A stretch of DNA of 64,000 nt, from assembly GCA_017464805.1 (NCBI GenBank), contig JAFTYE010000008.1:90554-154553 (forward strand). Direction: 5' to 3'. This document shows, piece after piece, positions 36,425 to 45,730 of the stretch; the first letter of the stretch is position 1, and each line of letters begins with the position of its first letter. The notes beneath the pieces were generated by a model, which saw nothing but the letters and a program-made list of their open reading frames with translations, did no database searches and was not told the DNA's origin. Source of the stretch: Clostridia bacterium (GTDB lineage Bacteria > Bacillota > Clostridia > Oscillospirales > CAG-272). The position numbers and the translations under genes are program-made.

Positions 36425-37399
36425 TCAAGTAAGAGAGCGCAGAAGCAACAGAATTTGCCGCATTTCCTCTGCGGTTTCGGCGGTGTGAATGTGTGCGCGA
36501 CAGGCGGCCGCATCGGGAAAGCCGCGAAAATAAGCGGAGATCAGCTTGCGCGACTCAAGGACGGCGTTTTCTTCGCCCTTTTCGTCCACGCGGAGCGAAA
36601 GCTCGCGCATGGCGGCCTCATATCGCATCTGCGGCGTAACAGAAGGCTCTTCCTTGCCCTCAAGAGCCGCTTCGATCTTTCGGAACACGAAGGGATTGCC
36701 GACCGCAGCGCGTCCTATCATCAGACCGTCACAACCGGTTTCCAGCATCGCAAGCGCGGAGGCGGCATCGGTGATATCTCCGTTGCCCACAACGGGCACG
36801 GAAACTGCCGTTTTGACCGCTTTCACAACACACGGGTCGGCTTTGCCGCTATACATAGCGGTCTTTGTGCGTGCGTGAACCGTGATCAGCGAGGCCCCGC
36901 CCGCCTCGGCGGCACGGGCAACCTCGGGGGCGTTTTTGTGCTCCTCATCCCAGCCTGCGCGGATCTTGACGGTCACAGGCAGATCGGTCGCTCTGCGCAC
37001 GGCGGCAACGATTCGCTCGACAAGGGGGGGATCGCGCATTAGGGCACTTCCCTCCCCATTTCCTGCGACCTTCGCGACGGGGCAACCCATATTGATATCA
37101 ATGGCGGCGGGGCGCACACCGCCCGCCACGCCGTCGGAAAGCCTGCGTGCCGCCTCCGCCATGTAATCGGGATCGGAGCCGAAGAGCTGGACGGCACAAG
37201 GGAATTCGTCCGCAAAGATTCGGGCAAGGGCCGGGGTCTTTTTATCACCAAAGCACACGGCCTTGGCCGAGACCATCTCCCCCACACAATACTCCGCGCC
37301 GTTTTCACGACAGAGAACGCGCATGGCATGGTCGGTATAGCCCGCCATGGGGGCCAACATCAGCCCGTACGGCAGGATGATCTCTCCTATTCGGATCAT
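36425..37399 (-). CDS. tRNA-dihydrouridine synthase
   Basis: Dus enzymes reduce uridine to dihydrouridine in tRNA with FMN. The 324-residue protein has LAPMAGYTDHAMR near the start, DINMGCPVAKVAGNGEGSAL near residue 100 with the catalytic Cys, VTVKIRAGWD, LITVHARTKTAMYSG with conserved His and Arg, and VVGNGDITDAASA, typical of DusB-like enzymes. An AAGGAGG site precedes ATG 37399. The two genes upstream on the same strand, pnp and rpsO, make this a translation/RNA gene neighbourhood, but pnp ends with a hairpin at 37432-37463. Confidence 0.95.
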   Translation of the reverse strand: MIRIGEIILPYGLMLAPMAGYTDHAMRVLCRENGAEYCVGEMVSAKAVCFGDKKTPALARIFADEFPCAVQLFGSDPDYMAEAARRLSDGVAGGVRPAAIDINMGCPVAKVAGNGEGSALMRDPPLVERIVAAVRRATDLPVTVKIRAGWDEEHKNAPEVARAAEAGGASLITVHARTKTAMYSGKADPCVVKAVKTAVSVPVVGNGDITDAASALAMLETGCDGLMIGRAAVGNPFVFRKIEAALEGKEEPSVTPQMRYEAAMRELSLRVDEKGEENAVLESRKLISAYFRGFPDAAACRAHIHTAETAEEMRQILLLLRSLT

Positions 37400-37431
37400 G
37401 TGACCCCTCCTTTTTATCTGCTCGATAAGAA

Positions 37432-37463
37432 ATCATCGGACAGCGTGACCGCTATCCGATGAT
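37432..37463 (-). terminator. Hairpin after pnp
   Basis: An imperfect 14-bp stem (ATCATCGGA and TCCGATGAT at its ends) lies just after the pnp stop, without a strong T run. It may be a weak terminator or a stabilising structure. Confidence 0.55.
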
Positions 37464-37470
37464 GGGTTGA

Positions 37471-39576
37471 TTATTCTGCGTCGGCAGGGGCGGCGTCCCT
37501 CATGGACAGGTTAGAGCGGCCCTTCTCGTCGATACCGAGGAATTTTACACGCACACGGTCGCCGACGGCCACCACGTCCTCCACCTTCTCGGTGCGCTGC
37601 TGCTGCAACTTGGAGATGTGAACAAGGCCTTCCTTACCGGGAGCATATTCCACGAAAGCACCGATCGGAATAATGCGAGTAACGGTTGCCTCATAGGTTG
37701 CGCCAACCTCGGGCTCGAAGACGATGCCCTCGATGATCTTCTGTGCAGCGTAAGCACTGTCGCGGTTGACGGCGGAGATGAAGATGGAGCCGTCCTCCTC
37801 GATGTCGATCTTGGCACCGGTGTCGGCAGTGATCTTCTGGATCACCTTACCACCCGTGCCGATGACCTCGCGGATCTTATCCACGTGGATCTTCATGGTG
37901 AGCATCTTGGGCGCGTAGGGAGATACCTCTGCACGAGGCTCTGCGATGGCTTTGAGAATGTACTCGTCGATGATATAATCACGGCCCTTATGGGTAGTTT
38001 CAAGTGCATTCTTGATGATCTCAGGGGTCAGACCGTCGATCTTCAGGTCCATCTGAATGGCGGTAATACCCTTGTGGGTACCGGCAACCTTGAAGTCCAT
38101 GTCGCCGTAGAAATCCTCCAGCCCCTGGATGTCGATCATGGTGCTGAAGGAGCCGTCCTCGGCAGTGATCAGACCGCAGGAAATACCGGCAACAGGAGCC
38201 TTGATCGGCACGCCCGCATCCATGAGGGCAAGGGTAGAGCCGCAGACGGAGGCCTGCGAGGTAGAGCCGTTGGAGGACAGAACCTCGGATACCAGACGCA
38301 TCGCGTAGGGAAACTCCTCCACGGAGGGAAGAACGGGAAGCAGAGAACGCTCTGCCAGAGCACCGTGGCCGATCTCACGGCGACCGGGGCTACGCAGGGA
38401 CTTTGCTTCACCCGTCGAGTAACCGGGCATGTTGTAGTGGTGCATATAACGCTTGGAATCCTCGGTATCCAAGCCTTCCAAACGCTGGGAGTCGCTGATC
38501 GGGCCGAGGGTAGCAATGGTCAAAACCTGGGTCTGGCCGCGGGTGAACATACCAGAGCCGTGGGTACGGGGCAGAAGGCTGACCTGGGCATCCAGGGGAC
38601 GGATCTGGTCCATACGACGGCCGTCTACGCGCTTCTTGTCCACAAGGAGCCAGCGGCGAACGATCTTCTTCTGAATCTTGTAGATCAGCTCGGGAAGCAC
38701 GACGGTGATGTCGGGATACTTCTCGGCAAACTTCTCTACGATGTCATCCTGGATGGGCTGGAGCTTGGCATCACGAACGGTCTTGTCGTCGGTGTCAAGC
38801 GCTTCCATGACGGCCTCTTCGCAGTATGCAAAGATCTCGTCGAACATATCGTGATCCAGCTCGCCGGATTCATAGGTGAACTTAGGCTTGCCGATCTCGG
38901 CAACGATCTGGTTAATAAAGGCAACCAGCTTTTTGATCTCCTCATGTGCCAGCATGATGGCGTCGAACATATCCTCGTCGGATACCTCCTTCGCGCCTGC
39001 CTCGATCATGACGACCTTCTTCTCGCTTGCGGCGACGGTCAGCTCGAGAACGCTCTTCTCACGCTCGGCGAGTGTGGGGTTGACGATGAACTTGCCGTCC
39101 ACCATACCGATGAAGGCACCGCCGATCGGGCCGTTCCACGGAATATCGGAGATGGACAGGGCAACCGATGCACCGATCATCGCGGTGATCTCGGGCGAGC
39201 AGTCGTGGTCCACAGACATGACCGTCAGGGTTAGGGCAACGTCGTTACGCAGATCCTTAGGGAACAGGGGACGAACGGGGCGGTCGATAACGCGGGAGGT
39301 GAGCACGGCCTTTTCAGTGGGCTTTCCCTCGCGCTTGGTGAAGCCGCCGGGGATCTTACCCACAGCATACATCTTTTCGTCGTAGTCTACCGACAGGGGC
39401 AGAAAATCAATGCCGTCACGCGGCTTTGCGGAGGCGGTAGCACAACAAAGGATAACGGTGTCGCCGTAGCGAACAAGGCAGGAGCCGTTGGCAAGGCCTG
39501 CCATCTTACCGGTCTCGATGGTGAGCTCTCGGCCGGCGTAGGTGTAGTGATACACTTTGTGATTTTCGAACAACAT
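37471..39576 (-). CDS. pnp: Polyribonucleotide nucleotidyltransferase (PNPase)
   Basis: PNPase degrades RNA 3' to 5' using phosphate and can also add tails. The 701-residue protein has two RNase PH-like domains (residues about 1-220 and 310-545, with AGISCGLITAEDGSF and MDFKVAGTHKGITAIQMD in the second), a KH domain (IREVIGTGGKVIQKI near 560) and an S1 domain (GAFVEYAPGKEGLVHISKL near 630). A GAAGGAGG site precedes ATG 39576. rpsO lies upstream on the same strand, the standard arrangement in many bacteria. Confidence 0.98.
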   Translation of the reverse strand: MLFENHKVYHYTYAGRELTIETGKMAGLANGSCLVRYGDTVILCCATASAKPRDGIDFLPLSVDYDEKMYAVGKIPGGFTKREGKPTEKAVLTSRVIDRPVRPLFPKDLRNDVALTLTVMSVDHDCSPEITAMIGASVALSISDIPWNGPIGGAFIGMVDGKFIVNPTLAEREKSVLELTVAASEKKVVMIEAGAKEVSDEDMFDAIMLAHEEIKKLVAFINQIVAEIGKPKFTYESGELDHDMFDEIFAYCEEAVMEALDTDDKTVRDAKLQPIQDDIVEKFAEKYPDITVVLPELIYKIQKKIVRRWLLVDKKRVDGRRMDQIRPLDAQVSLLPRTHGSGMFTRGQTQVLTIATLGPISDSQRLEGLDTEDSKRYMHHYNMPGYSTGEAKSLRSPGRREIGHGALAERSLLPVLPSVEEFPYAMRLVSEVLSSNGSTSQASVCGSTLALMDAGVPIKAPVAGISCGLITAEDGSFSTMIDIQGLEDFYGDMDFKVAGTHKGITAIQMDLKIDGLTPEIIKNALETTHKGRDYIIDEYILKAIAEPRAEVSPYAPKMLTMKIHVDKIREVIGTGGKVIQKITADTGAKIDIEEDGSIFISAVNRDSAYAAQKIIEGIVFEPEVGATYEATVTRIIPIGAFVEYAPGKEGLVHISKLQQQRTEKVEDVVAVGDRVRVKFLGIDEKGRSNLSMRDAAPADAE

Positions 39577-39707
39577 GTTTGTTCCTCCTTCTTCTTTTTC
39601 GGGGAGGGGAGTACCAGCATTTAACGGTACGCGACAGGGCCCTGACGCGCACGGTTAATTGCTAGTTCCTCTTGCCTTCCCTATTTTGTTTTTTCTCGAA
39701 ATGCACC

Positions 39708-39742
39708 AAAGTGGGAACGACCCATATGTCCGTCCCCACTTC
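39708..39742 (-). terminator. Hairpin between rpsO and pnp
   Basis: An 11-bp stem (AAGTGGGGACG paired with CGTTCCCACTT, one G-U) lies after the rpsO stop. It lacks a T run, so it may be a processing or stabilising element rather than a strong terminator. Confidence 0.6.
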
Positions 39743-39751
39743 GGTTATGCC

Positions 39752-40015
39752 TTACTTTCTCAGACCCAGCTTCTCGATGATCGCGCGGTAACGCTCGATA
39801 TCCTTGGATGCAAGGTACTTGAGCAGACTTCTTCTGTGACCAACCATACGGAGCAGACCTCTGTGGCTGTGGAAGTCCTTCTTGTTGAGCTTCAGATGCT
39901 CGGTCAGGGTGTTGATGCGGTAGGTGAGGACGGCAATCTGAACCTCAGGGGAGCCGGTATCGCCCTCGTGCATCTTGTACTGCTCGATGATCTGCTGCTT
40001 GATTTCCTTCTGCAT
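39752..40015 (-). CDS. rpsO: 30S ribosomal protein S15
   Basis: S15 binds the 16S rRNA central domain. The 87-residue protein matches family length and has [36 protein letters not shown] and [11 protein letters not shown], the canonical S15 segments. A GAAAGGTG site precedes ATG 40015. It has its own promoter at 40137-40165 with a leader of about 115 nt, a length that would allow the translational autoregulation known for S15 in other bacteria. pnp follows. Confidence 0.98.
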   Translation of the reverse strand: MQKEIKQQIIEQYKMHEGDTGSPEVQIAVLTYRINTLTEHLKLNKKDFHSHRGLLRMVGHRRSLLKYLASKDIERYRAIIEKLGLRK

Positions 40016-40136
40016 GACTTTTTCACCTTTCTTTTGAATTTGAACGCCACTCTCTCAGCAGGCGGCAGGTGAATCGGCGTATGGCCACATGGGGCGCGCC
40101 AAATATCCGCAAGCCGGGACAGGGCTGAACGAGGGT

Positions 40137-40165
40137 ATTATACCACATTCTTTTCCATTTGTAAA
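40137..40165 (-). promoter_or_regulatory. Promoter of rpsO-pnp
   Basis: TTTACA (40160-40165) and TATAAT (40137-40142) on the minus strand are 17 bp apart. The leader to the rpsO start (40016 to about 40130) is GC-rich and may fold. Confidence 0.8.
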
Positions 40166-40203
40166 GAGGAAAACAACATTTTTTTGCTTTTTTGTATTTT
40201 TGT

Positions 40204-41046
40204 TTATTTTGCGACCGCCGTCATACCGTCGTCGGCACGGCCGATATGACCCATGGGTTCTTCACCGAGAATAGTCTTGCAAAGCAGGCGCGCAAAGAGG
40301 TCGTGCATCTCGGGCAGGGGGTGGTTGATGAGATTCGTGAGCAGGAGCGTGATGTCGATGCCCTCGGCCTGCATCTCCTTCCACAGGGCATAGGCATCGC
40401 ACACGGGCACGGCGTGGGCGACAGCAACCTCTTTTGCCGCGTCCATGAATTCGTCCATGCGTCCCTCGTTCTGCATGTCGGCCGTTTTATGCGCATACTC
40501 CCAATACATGCCGACCGTGCCCTCAGCGCGGTGGGTGTTGAGCATGTTGGGAGTGAGGAACACGCAGTCAAAGCCGTGCGTTTGGCACTTGTTGAAGATG
40601 CTTTCCAGAGAGGTGACGTAAGAGGCGAGAGAGCTGTTGACGTCGTTGAGCCCGAAGCACACGATTACCAAATCGGGGCGGTAAGGAGCGACACGCTCCT
40701 CGAAGATGCTGTCACCGAAGGAGGCGTTTTCGCCGCCGACTGCCATGTTCAAAATGTTGACAGGCGTGGTCTGATGAGCGCGCTGGATGTAGAGGCGCAG
40801 GCGATTGTGATAGACGGCGTGATAGTCGTTGCCGATGCCGTATCCACCAAAGCAACCGTGCGATACGCTATCCCCAAGGATCACGATGTTGACGGGACCG
40901 AGCTCCTTCAGCTTGGCGGTATTGCCCGTGACGCGACGGCGGATGGCAAGCTGCTCCGCTTCGGGGGGCGCGGGCATTTCCGCGATCCGCTTTTCAAAGA
41001 AGGCGATCGCCTTGTCGAGATTTTCTTGTACTGCAGTCGGATACAT
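40204..41046 (-). CDS. SGNH/GDSL-family hydrolase
   Basis: The 280-residue protein has the SGNH blocks: IVILGDSVSHG near residue 55 with Ser as nucleophile, NMAVGGENASFGDS with Gly, VCFGLNDVNSS with Asn, and a late LINHPLPEMHDLFA with His, probably the catalytic base. Such enzymes are esterases acting on acylated sugars or lipids. No signal peptide is visible, so it is probably cytoplasmic. It lies 8 bases after the pgsA stop, so it is likely in the rimO-pgsA transcript. The substrate is unknown. Confidence 0.85.
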   Translation of the reverse strand: MYPTAVQENLDKAIAFFEKRIAEMPAPPEAEQLAIRRRVTGNTAKLKELGPVNIVILGDSVSHGCFGGYGIGNDYHAVYHNRLRLYIQRAHQTTPVNILNMAVGGENASFGDSIFEERVAPYRPDLVIVCFGLNDVNSSLASYVTSLESIFNKCQTHGFDCVFLTPNMLNTHRAEGTVGMYWEYAHKTADMQNEGRMDEFMDAAKEVAVAHAVPVCDAYALWKEMQAEGIDITLLLTNLINHPLPEMHDLFARLLCKTILGEEPMGHIGRADDGMTAVAK

Positions 41047-41054
41047 GGCTCACC

Positions 41055-41657
41055 TCACGCATTCAGATCCAAGACGGGTAGATAGGCTTTAAGGTAATCC
41101 CAGCCCGACACCATGGTGGTGAGCACCATCATGGCCATCATGACGTAGGAGAGGGGGTTGATCTCGCTACCGTACACAGGCCAGAGCAGGGGCTCCAAAA
41201 TGATCACAAGAATGCCGAGGATCTGGGACACAGTCTTGAGCTTGCCGAGGAAGCTGGCGGCGATCACGTGGCCTGCCTGTCCTGCCGCCACAAGGCGCAG
41301 AGAGGTAACAGCCAGCTCGCGGAACATAATGAGAACGGTCGCCCAGACGAGCCAGGGCGAGAGGTATGTATAACGATAGACCATCACCACCAACGCGGCA
41401 AAGACCATAAACTTATCCGCAAGGGGATCAAGGAATTTGCCGAAGTTGGTGATAAGGTTGCAGCGGCGGGCGATCTGTCCATCAAGGCAATCGGTAAAGG
41501 CCGTGACGGCAAAGATGACGGCGGGGACGATACGACCCCACAGGGTGGTCATGTCCATGGCCAAAACTGCCCACACGAAAAAGGGCACCAATATCATACG
41601 CAAAATAGACAGGGCATTCGGGACGTTCAGGGCTTTTGCTTTTTTGGTTTCGCTCAT
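41055..41657 (-). CDS. pgsA: CDP-diacylglycerol-glycerol-3-phosphate 3-phosphatidyltransferase
   Basis: PgsA makes phosphatidylglycerol phosphate, the first committed step to phosphatidylglycerol. The 200-residue membrane protein carries the CDP-alcohol phosphotransferase motif DxxDGxxAR...GxxxDxxxD, seen as DCLDGQIARR and GKFLDPLADK near residues 60-85. I start it at ATG 41657 because AGAGG lies upstream at proper distance; the longer frame starts inside rimO. It overlaps no other gene and follows rimO by 11 bases. Confidence 0.93.
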   Translation of the reverse strand: MSETKKAKALNVPNALSILRMILVPFFVWAVLAMDMTTLWGRIVPAVIFAVTAFTDCLDGQIARRCNLITNFGKFLDPLADKFMVFAALVVMVYRYTYLSPWLVWATVLIMFRELAVTSLRLVAAGQAGHVIAASFLGKLKTVSQILGILVIILEPLLWPVYGSEINPLSYVMMAMMVLTTMVSGWDYLKAYLPVLDLNA

Positions 41658-41668
41658 ACGATTTCCTC

Positions 41669-42997
41669 TCATTCTTCGGCTTCGCCGATCAGATCATAGT
41701 CCATGGCCTCGGTAATCCTCACCGTTACGAAATCGCCCTCCGCCACGCGGCGCGGGGCACTGAAATATACCTTTCCGTCAATATCGGGGGCATCGGCCTC
41801 ACTGCGGCCGAAGTGAGTGGCGGCAACGGGGTCGTAGCCCTCGCAGAGCACCGTAACGGTCTTTCCGATCTTTTGTTCGTTGAGTGCCTCGCTGATGGGA
41901 AGCTGGGTCGCCATCAAAATGTCGTAGCGGTCCTGCTTGATCTGCTCTTCGATCTGGCCGTCCAGCTCGGCGGCGGGGGTTCCCTCCTCTGCGGAATAGG
42001 CGAACGCGCCGAAGCGATCGAATTTCACTTCTTTGATGAACCCGCACAGCTCTGCAAACTGCTCCTCGGTCTCGCCGGGGAAGCCGACGATGGCGGTGGA
42101 GCGCAGGGTGACTCCCGGCACGCGCTCACGCAGGCGGCGTACCGTATCGCGGATGGTGGCACCATCGCCGTGGCGATTCATGGCGGAAAGGACGGGGTCG
42201 GCAATATGCTGGATCGGAACGTCCATATATTTCAGCAGACGAGGGTTGGTTGCCAGCTCGTTCACCAGATCGTCCGTGATCTTGTCGGGATAGCAGTAAA
42301 GCAGACGGATCCATGGGATATCCGTTTCCGCGCAGATGGCGCGCACGAGGTCGACGAGACGGTATTCACCGTACAAATCGAGGCCGTAGCGCGAGGTGTC
42401 CTGCGCGATTAGGTTCAGCTCCTTGACGCCGAGGGCGCAGAGATCCTTTGCCTCTTCCACGATATCCTCGATCGGGCGGGAGCGGAATTTGCCGCGGATC
42501 AGCGGAATGGCACAGTAGGTGCAACGGTTGTCGCATCCCTCTGCAATCTTCAAGTAGGCGGTATAAAGGGGCGTGGTCAGAATACGCTCGCCGCCGAGGG
42601 GGGAACTTTCCTTGTCGTCAAAGACGCAAAAACCGCGCTCGCCACGCAACACGGCATCCGCCGCCTCCGCAATGCGAGAGAGCGAGCCGACACCCACCAG
42701 GGCATCCACCTCGGGCATTTCGGCAAGCACCTGCTCGCGGTAACGCTCAACCAGGCACCCTGTGGCGATGATGCCCTTCAGCTTGCGGTTTTCCTTGAGC
42801 CACGCGAGGTCCAGGATATTGTCAATGGATTCCTGCTTGGCACTTTCGATAAAGCCGCAGGTGTTGACAACGATCACGTCCGCTTCGGTTTCATCGGGGG
42901 TGATCTCGTAGCCTGCCTCGTGCAGGTGGCGAAGCATAACCTCGGTGTCCACAAGATTTTTGGAGCAACCGAGTGATACAAAGCCGATCTTATTCAT
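41669..42997 (-). CDS. rimO: Ribosomal protein S12 methylthiotransferase
   Basis: RimO is a radical-SAM enzyme that methylthiolates an Asp of ribosomal protein S12. The 442-residue protein has the N-terminal UPF0004 domain with three cysteines (VSLGCSKN, VVNTCGF, ATGCL), the radical-SAM motif CDNRCTYC near residue 150 in KIAEGCDNRCTYCAIPLIRG, the GFPGETEEQF segment and a C-terminal TRAM domain. The upstream leader contains a GGGTAAC/GTTACCC hairpin at 43012-43029. pgsA and the SGNH gene follow. Confidence 0.96.
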   Translation of the reverse strand: MNKIGFVSLGCSKNLVDTEVMLRHLHEAGYEITPDETEADVIVVNTCGFIESAKQESIDNILDLAWLKENRKLKGIIATGCLVERYREQVLAEMPEVDALVGVGSLSRIAEAADAVLRGERGFCVFDDKESSPLGGERILTTPLYTAYLKIAEGCDNRCTYCAIPLIRGKFRSRPIEDIVEEAKDLCALGVKELNLIAQDTSRYGLDLYGEYRLVDLVRAICAETDIPWIRLLYCYPDKITDDLVNELATNPRLLKYMDVPIQHIADPVLSAMNRHGDGATIRDTVRRLRERVPGVTLRSTAIVGFPGETEEQFAELCGFIKEVKFDRFGAFAYSAEEGTPAAELDGQIEEQIKQDRYDILMATQLPISEALNEQKIGKTVTVLCEGYDPVAATHFGRSEADAPDIDGKVYFSAPRRVAEGDFVTVRITEAMDYDLIGEAEE

Positions 42998-43011
42998 GGT
43001 TTTCTCCTTTA

Positions 43012-43029
43012 GGGTAACAGAGGTTACCC
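43012..43029 (-). other. Small hairpin in the rimO leader
   Basis: GGGTAAC and GTTACCC form a 7-bp stem with a 4-base loop about 15 bases upstream of the rimO start. No T run, so not a terminator; meaning unknown. Confidence 0.4.
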
Positions 43030-43087
43030 GAACTTGATTTTGGTCGGCAAATTTTTGCCGTTTCTGTGTCAGAGCACTTGATAATAT

Positions 43088-43621
43088 TCACAGATACCGC
43101 GCAATACGGGGGCGCAGGCGCACCTCGTACCAGACGAGCAGACGATCAAGTAGAATGTCATAAAGCAGAAAGGTGGGGTTAGCCAACACGTACAGAGTAA
43201 GCAACAGCCAGATCCCCTCAAACGGTATGGAAAGCAGGAAAAAGGAGATCACCTCCATCGCCGTTACGATCAGGTTGATATACAGCAGCTTGAGGATCAG
43301 CGGCAAGGGGCGGCGGTGCCGTTCCAAGGTGTTTTTAAGAAGCGGGTACAAGCCGCCGAACAGAACGTAGGCCACCGCCGCCTCGGGATTTGGCAACAGA
43401 AGGAGCGAGAGAAACGAGGTCGCCACATAGAGGGAGATCGCGTATGGAAGCGGCATTTCCCTTTTCGCAAGCCACACAAGCAGCGAAGCCACCCCTGCGG
43501 CAGTCAAAACCAACACGTCGAGGAGTGTGCCGAGATAGAGGATCGTGACCGAAAGGGCCGCCAGCATAGCGGAGAGTGTTAGTCGCTTTGTTTTTAGGGA
43601 AAGAGTGCTTTTTCTTTTCAT
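43088..43621 (-). CDS. Predicted multi-pass membrane protein of unknown function
   Basis: The 177-residue protein has a basic start (MKRKSTLSLKTKRLTL) and about five or six hydrophobic segments, including YAISLYVATSFLSLLLLPNP and LLLTLYVLANPTFLLYDILL. It resembles uncharacterised Clostridia membrane proteins, but I cannot name the family. I start it at ATG 43621, four bases after the J-protein stop; no strong ribosome site is visible, so translational coupling is likely. It is the last of a three-gene set with a J-domain protein and a DUF5685 protein. Confidence 0.6.
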   Translation of the reverse strand: MKRKSTLSLKTKRLTLSAMLAALSVTILYLGTLLDVLVLTAAGVASLLVWLAKREMPLPYAISLYVATSFLSLLLLPNPEAAVAYVLFGGLYPLLKNTLERHRRPLPLILKLLYINLIVTAMEVISFFLLSIPFEGIWLLLTLYVLANPTFLLYDILLDRLLVWYEVRLRPRIARYL

Positions 43622-43625
43622 GGCA

Positions 43626-44240
43626 TCAGATACAGCGGATGAAATCACCGCCGCAACCCTCACAGCAGCAGTCCATGCACATCAACGTGGTGCAGATGTC
43701 GCAGGTGGAGCACTCGCCGCCGCGGTTGCCTTCAAATCGCGGATCACCCGCACGGCTACCGCGGTATTGTGAGCCGAAGCCGCCGAAGCGGCTGTGATAC
43801 AGCTCACGTGCACGCGCGTACTCGGAGTTGGCAGGGTCCATGGCGCAGGCGATCTCGATCTCCCTCATGGCATCGTGGTGCCAGCCGCGACGGGCAAGCA
43901 AAGCGGATTTCAAATAATGCCACTCGGCCGTACGCGCACCCTCGGCCATACTGTCCAGCTCGCGCTCCGCGTCTGCAAAGTAGCCGCGATTGATCTTCTC
44001 GCGCACCGAGACAAAGGAGGAGCCCCCACCCGTGTGTCCCGATGAGCCCGAGCGCATGCGGTTGACAGCGTCGTAGGCCTCATTGATTTCTTTCATTTTC
44101 TCTTCCGCCGCGCGTGCGCCCTCGGGGTCGTTTGCGTAGCGGTCGGGATGGTAGCGTCGTGCGAGCTTGCGGTAGGCGGCCTTGATCTCCTCCTCCGACG
44201 CGTCACGCGACACCCCCAGAACGATATAGGGGTCGGTCAT
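43626..44240 (-). CDS. J-domain protein with a cysteine-rich C-terminus
   Basis: The 204-residue protein starts with a J-domain ([20 protein letters not shown], with YHPDRY as the HPD motif near residue 32) that would stimulate a DnaK partner. It lacks the G/F and zinc domains of DnaJ. A middle tetratricopeptide-like helical section ([20 protein letters not shown]) follows. The last 30 residues hold about ten cysteines ([17 protein letters not shown]), perhaps a metal-binding knob. It overlaps the DUF5685 stop by 4 bases (ATGA), so the two are coupled. Confidence 0.9.
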   Translation of the reverse strand: MTDPYIVLGVSRDASEEEIKAAYRKLARRYHPDRYANDPEGARAAEEKMKEINEAYDAVNRMRSGSSGHTGGGSSFVSVREKINRGYFADAERELDSMAEGARTAEWHYLKSALLARRGWHHDAMREIEIACAMDPANSEYARARELYHSRFGGFGSQYRGSRAGDPRFEGNRGGECSTCDICTTLMCMDCCCEGCGGDFIRCI

Positions 44241-45106
44241 GCCTTAACTCCTTTTTCCTGCCCCTCGCGCTCATCCAGAAAGCGCACATGCGCGGGCAGT
44301 CCGTAATACAGTATATTTTTCACGATATTCCCCATGTAGGGGTACGCCTTGTGCGGCAGGCGCAATACTTCCTTTTCGAGCTCGTACAGCTCCGCACGCA
44401 GAGAAAGCCGTGCGGCGGCGCGCTCCGGCTCGTCGAAATCGCCCGTTCCACCAAACAGGTAGGGATTATAGTTATGATTTTTGCGGTCCTTTTCAAAATC
44501 CTCTGCCGCGTCTGCCGCCGCGATAAAGCGACCGAGGCGGTAGCCGATGCCGTAGGCGATCTCTCTCTCATCCCCCACAAGCTCTGCGGCGAAGAATTCG
44601 CCCAGCATGCGACCGGAGCAGTCCACCACCTCGTCGATCGAGGGGCAATGCGCGCGCTCCAGTTCCGCAAGGGCAGCAAGCTCCCTTTGCATCACGGCAA
44701 GCAGATCGGGCAGATCGGCGCGTTTAGCCGCGCGGCGAAGCACGCCCCGCGCCACAAGCAGAGGCAGGCGATGAAGGCCGCGCGTGTCGTCACAGGCATC
44801 GCAGGCCTTGCCGTAGGCGAGGATCGAAAAGGCGCGCGCGGTGAAGATCAGCGCATCATTTTCCCTCACGCAGTCGCGGCACCTCACGGGATGCGCCAAG
44901 CACCGACAGCGCGACGCGGTGCATTTCTCGCCCGTCAGCATCATGCGAACAATGGCAAAAAAGACCGAATCATAGGTAAGGGATAGGGCACAGAGGCGAC
45001 CCGTGTGTTTTTGCATGGCACGGCAGATACCGCAATAGGTCGCGCGGTAGAAGTTGTGTTCCTTGACGAGCAGTTCGTCCGGAACAGGCTTGACGTAGCC
45101 GAACAT
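44237..45106 (-). CDS. DUF5685 family protein
   Basis: The 289-residue protein opens with the family signature [20 protein letters not shown] and [10 protein letters not shown] (CxxC), and carries many further cysteines in the next 80 residues ([18 protein letters not shown]), suggesting metal binding, then helical regions with repeated acidic/basic stretches. Its function is unknown; it is usually found next to J-domain proteins, as here. A promoter is present at 45142-45170. Overlap with the J-protein gene suggests the products work together. Confidence 0.8.
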   Translation of the reverse strand: MFGYVKPVPDELLVKEHNFYRATYCGICRAMQKHTGRLCALSLTYDSVFFAIVRMMLTGEKCTASRCRCLAHPVRCRDCVRENDALIFTARAFSILAYGKACDACDDTRGLHRLPLLVARGVLRRAAKRADLPDLLAVMQRELAALAELERAHCPSIDEVVDCSGRMLGEFFAAELVGDEREIAYGIGYRLGRFIAAADAAEDFEKDRKNHNYNPYLFGGTGDFDEPERAAARLSLRAELYELEKEVLRLPHKAYPYMGNIVKNILYYGLPAHVRFLDEREGQEKGVKA

Positions 45107-45141
45107 GCCGCGCCCTCCCTTACAGATATTCTATCTTTATC

Positions 45142-45170
45142 ATTTTACACCAAAAGGGTAGCAAAATCAA
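45142..45170 (-). promoter_or_regulatory. Promoter of the DUF5685/J-protein operon
   Basis: TTGATT (45165-45170) and TAAAAT (45142-45147) on the minus strand are 17 bp apart, about 36 bp before the DUF5685 gene. Confidence 0.7.
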
Positions 45171-45233
45171 GCATTTTGGGGTCGGAACTATAAAAATTCG
45201 GTGAAGATACGGTAAATTTTGCCTGTCCCAACG

Positions 45234-45263
45234 AAAAAACGTCTGCCGTTTCCGACAGGCGTT
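45234..45263 (-). terminator. Terminator after the small membrane protein gene
   Basis: A 10-bp stem with one mismatch (AACG...CTGTC and GGCAG...CGTT on the minus strand) is followed by a run of 6 T, just after the stop at 45268. Confidence 0.8.
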
Positions 45264-45267
45264 TAGA

Positions 45268-45498
45268 TCAATTTTGATGACGGCGGTGCAAAACCGCGTA
45301 CAACACAAAGGCGCAAATGGAGAGAAGCAGGGCGACCGAGATCGCCGACAGCAAAATGTCGGTGCGGGCGGCGGTCGTCAGAAAGCTCTCGCCGCGCGAG
45401 AGATAGACCGTTGCCAAAACGGCCAAGATCACCAGTGCCGCACAAAACAAAAGCGCGGCGGCTTGCCACCAAAACAGACGCGAAAAACGACCTCGCAC
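45268..45498 (-). CDS. Small two-helix membrane protein, unknown function
   Basis: The 76-residue protein has two hydrophobic segments (WWQAAALLFCAALVILAVLA and LLSAISVALLLSICAFVLYA) separated by a short polar loop, and a basic tail (HRRHQN). I chose GTG 45498 because GGGGAGGG lies 6-7 bases before it; ATG 45504 touches that site and is less likely. It has a terminator at 45234-45263 and stands alone. I see no named family. Confidence 0.55.
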   Translation of the reverse strand: MRGRFSRLFWWQAAALLFCAALVILAVLATVYLSRGESFLTTAARTDILLSAISVALLLSICAFVLYAVLHRRHQN

Positions 45499-45730
45499 AA
45501 GCATCCCTCCCCTTCATGAACAAAAATCAACCGAGCCATGGTTTTTTACATATTCATTATACCCCATATTTTTGAACAAAGTATGAACATTTCGAATGTT
45601 TTATTGCAAAAATATGGATTTATTCGGATATTTTTTCACGATTTGTTCACAAATCGACAAGCTTTGACAAAGGAAGGCTTCTTTGATAGGAATGTTCAGC
45701 GGTCGTCCCCCCTCTCCGAAAGGGGAGAAA

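Noticed and set aside
37618-39234. 538-codon plus-strand frame opposite pnp
   Set aside because: pnp is conserved on the other strand over its full length; the frame reflects codon bias.
45263-45523. Alternative 86-codon frame beginning MFMKGRD
   Set aside because: It lacks a ribosome site and membrane pattern, while the overlapping frame has both.
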